A stretch of 7,056 bases of DNA from contig JACPRR010000007.1 of NCBI GenBank assembly GCA_016189825.1, forward strand, positions 1 to 7,056, read 5' to 3'. The notes under the pieces were generated by a model, which was not told the origin of the DNA, did no database searches, and saw nothing but the letters and a program-made list of their open reading frames with translations. Below are positions 5,626 through 7,056 of this stretch, piece after piece; within the stretch, counting starts at the first letter, position 1, and every line of letters starts with the position of its first letter. This DNA is from Chloroflexota bacterium (GTDB lineage Bacteria > Chloroflexota > Dehalococcoidia > JACPPY01). Position numbers and translations under genes: made by a program.

Positions 5626-6882
5626 TCACGCTCCCCCGGTGCGGCCCGAGGCCCGTTGTATCGCCTCGATCCTTTGCAGCAGAGGCGGATGTGAGTAGTT
5701 CAGGAGAACATAGAAGGGATGTGGCGAAAGGTTTGAGAGATTCTTCACCGATAGCTTCTTCAGCGCCTCCTCGAGGTTCTTCGGGTCTTCCACCGTCATC
5801 GTGGCGAATCGGTCCGCCTCATATTCGTTGCGCCGAGAAAGGGCCTGCAAACCCATGGAAAGTAGCAGTTCGACCGGGGTGTACAGCAGCCCGAAGAACA
5901 GCAGACCGGCATATACCGATTGCTGTTGCAAGCCAAAGGCCTCGTAAAGCCCGGGGCTCTTCATGAAGAATGCCAGCAGGAAGAAAAGGATTCCGGTGTG
6001 CAAGACCCCCAATACTGCGCCCTGCAAGACATGCTTCTTTTTGTAATGTCCTATCTCGTGCGCGAGGACCGCCACCAGTTCTGGTACGGTGTGGGCAGCG
6101 ACAAGGGTATCGAACAGTACAATGCGCCTGCTCCTGCCGAACCCGGTGAAAAAAGCGTTCGACTTGGTGGACCGCTTCGACCCATCCATGATGAACACAT
6201 CTTCAACCCGATAGCCCACCTTGTCCGCGTATCCCATTATGGCTTCCCGCAGATCTCCCGTACCCAGAGGCTCGAACTTGTTGAACATGGGCATGATCCA
6301 GGTTGGGGCGATGAACTGAATGAACAGAGACACCGCGGCGACGCCAGCCCAGCAGTACAACCACGCCAGCGTACCGCCGTACAAGAATACCGCCTGAACT
6401 CCCGCCAGCAAGGGGGCGCCGATCAGGACAGAAAGACCCAGTCCCTTCAGGCGGTCCGCAACGAAAACCGCGGGCGTCATGCGATTGAAACCAAAACGCT
6501 GCTCGATGGAGAAAACCGCATAGGCCGAGAAGGGCAGCATCACCACCATGTAGCCGGCGCCGAGGAGTCCGATGTAGAGCAGTCCCGTCACTATGGTGTG
6601 CAATCCCCATGACCTGATAAGCTGGTCAAGAACGTTGAAGCCACCCAGGAACCAGAATGCCAGGGTCAATAACAACTGGAACGTTCCGCTAACAAACCCG
6701 AAATACGTGGTCTGCCGCAGGTATTCCTGGGAGTTCCGGTATCCCGTCGTATCATACAATCCCTGCAGGGCGCGTGGCGGCTCATTCTTGAGCGATCTGA
6801 GGTTTAGCATGTCAGCGACCACCCCCAGGGCCCAATCGGTGAGGACTGCCCCCAGGATCACGGCGAAGAAAAGGTTGATCAT
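5626..6882 (-). CDS. M48 family membrane metalloprotease, Ste24 type
   Basis: This 418-residue integral membrane zinc endopeptidase is of the Ste24/CAAX protease 1 type. About seven hydrophobic segments can be seen (near 3-23, 59-80, 96-124, 147-170, 172-195, 285-307 and 322-347), as in Ste24. The first half matches the M48 N-terminal region, including the YRNSQEYLRQTTYFGF stretch (48-63). GSKRSTKSNAFFTGFGRS (234-251) precedes the zinc motif HEIGH (275-279; H275, E276, H279), and E353 in NEYEAD is the expected third zinc ligand. The tail SHPPLLQRIEAI (397-408) is also conserved. Length and layout are closer to Ste24 than to the shorter HtpX proteases. In eukaryotes Ste24 trims prenylated CAAX proteins; bacterial members are more likely to act in membrane protein quality control or peptide processing, but their substrates are not known. 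The start has a near -10 hexamer instead of a good Shine-Dalgarno. The RNase gene follows after 59 bp. Confidence 0.92.
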   Translation of the reverse strand: MINLFFAVILGAVLTDWALGVVADMLNLRSLKNEPPRALQGLYDTTGYRNSQEYLRQTTYFGFVSGTFQLLLTLAFWFLGGFNVLDQLIRSWGLHTIVTGLLYIGLLGAGYMVVMLPFSAYAVFSIEQRFGFNRMTPAVFVADRLKGLGLSVLIGAPLLAGVQAVFLYGGTLAWLYCWAGVAAVSLFIQFIAPTWIMPMFNKFEPLGTGDLREAIMGYADKVGYRVEDVFIMDGSKRSTKSNAFFTGFGRSRRIVLFDTLVAAHTVPELVAVLAHEIGHYKKKHVLQGAVLGVLHTGILFFLLAFFMKSPGLYEAFGLQQQSVYAGLLFFGLLYTPVELLLSMGLQALSRRNEYEADRFATMTVEDPKNLEEALKKLSVKNLSNLSPHPFYVLLNYSHPPLLQRIEAIQRASGRTGGA

Positions 6883-6890
6883 GTCGCCAT

Positions 6891-6920
6891 ATCATACCCT
6901 GTGGGACACTGCTTTGAGAA
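6891..6920 (-). promoter_or_regulatory. Candidate promoter of the protease (and RNase) genes
   Basis: Read on the - strand, TATGAT (6896-6891) matches the -10 consensus at five of six positions, and TTCTCA (6920-6915) is a partial -35 at a spacing of 18 bp. The -10 ends only 8 nt before the ATG at 6882, so the transcript would begin at or within a few bases of the start codon. No Shine-Dalgarno is present at a useful distance (an AGGG lies 14 nt upstream), which agrees with leaderless initiation. Activity is inferred. Confidence 0.4.
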
Positions 6921-7056
6921 TTCTGGTCTTCCTCTGGTGGAAATAACAAACTTATAGCTCACAAATGACACACCCTACTCAAACGGGCAGGCATTACTGT
7001 TCATTATGCTAGGCATGGGAGGGGTGGCCGCACGGTCGATCGGCTCGCTCCAGAAG
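6921..7056. other. Right-edge intergenic region, possible start of a further + strand gene
   Basis: Nothing firm is coded here. A + strand frame is open from 6958 to the window end, with ATGs at 7006 and 7015; it would give M-L-G-M-G-G-V-A-A-R-S-I-G-S-L-Q-K. Neither ATG has a clear ribosome binding site, and the piece is too short to identify. If real, the gene would be divergent from the protease and share this regulatory region. Confidence 0.25.

Noticed and set aside
5920..6612. Plus-strand open frame (230 codons) antisense to the protease gene
   Set aside because: The opposite strand carries the HEIGH and EYEAD motifs of an intact M48 enzyme; this frame is rich in His, Gln and Arg without domain features.
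6880..6891. Three-codon upstream frame ATG GCG ACA TGA overlapping the protease start (- strand)
   Set aside because: A transcript from the candidate -10 would start inside or after this mini-frame, so it is probably not transcribed.
7017..7056. Possible tRNA-Ser-like 5' half
   Set aside because: The acceptor-like and D-arm-like bases resemble tRNA-Ser, but no alignment gives both a U at position 33 and a pairing anticodon stem, A14 does not fall in place, and the 3' half lies outside the window.

Overview
The window is a GC-rich stretch of bacterial chromosome carrying six recognisable complete genes in two convergent groups. It shows no mobile element, CRISPR array or rRNA. The taxon cannot be fixed from the sequence. 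An unoccupied left edge with a short repeat of the CCTGAGCCTGTCGAAGG type (common in many GC-rich environmental bacteria, Chloroflexota among them), a phosphofructokinase with pyrophosphate-type residues, a bacterial beta-CASP RNase and a Ste24-type protease would all suit a Chloroflexota (Dehalococcoidia-like) or similar subsurface lineage. That assignment is an inference from memory and weak.

Layout. Positions 1-306 hold no convincing gene, only the short repeat and a ribosome binding site that sets the first start. On the + strand follow a TIGR01777-type nucleotide-sugar-epimerase-like SDR protein (307-1200), a phosphofructokinase with PPi-type residues (1253-2344), a divergent, long class II aldolase (2360-3676) and a small unrecognised helical protein (3729-4037). 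A strong hairpin (4094-4129) sits between the convergent groups. On the - strand, reading from the right, are a seven-TM M48/Ste24-type protease (6882-5626) and a beta-CASP metallo-beta-lactamase RNase (5566-4160). The right edge (6921-7056) is intergenic, with at most the first codons of another gene.

How the genes work together. Phosphofructokinase and aldolase are 15 bp apart and catalyse consecutive steps (fructose 6-phosphate to fructose 1,6-bisphosphate to triose phosphates). If the kinase really uses pyrophosphate, both steps are reversible and the pair can serve glycolysis or gluconeogenesis. The small protein behind them has its own strong Shine-Dalgarno and is probably co-transcribed, but its role is unknown. 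The protease and the RNase may share a transcript; no functional link between them is visible.

Expression signals fall into two classes. Internal or second genes (aldolase, small protein, RNase) have strong Shine-Dalgarno sequences. The phosphofructokinase and protease genes lack a good one but have a -10-like hexamer 8-10 nt before the start codon, which suggests leaderless or nearly leaderless mRNAs. I found no convincing undescribed multi-gene system. The items most worth a second look are the divergent aldolase, the unknown small gene linked to it, and the substrate type of the phosphofructokinase.
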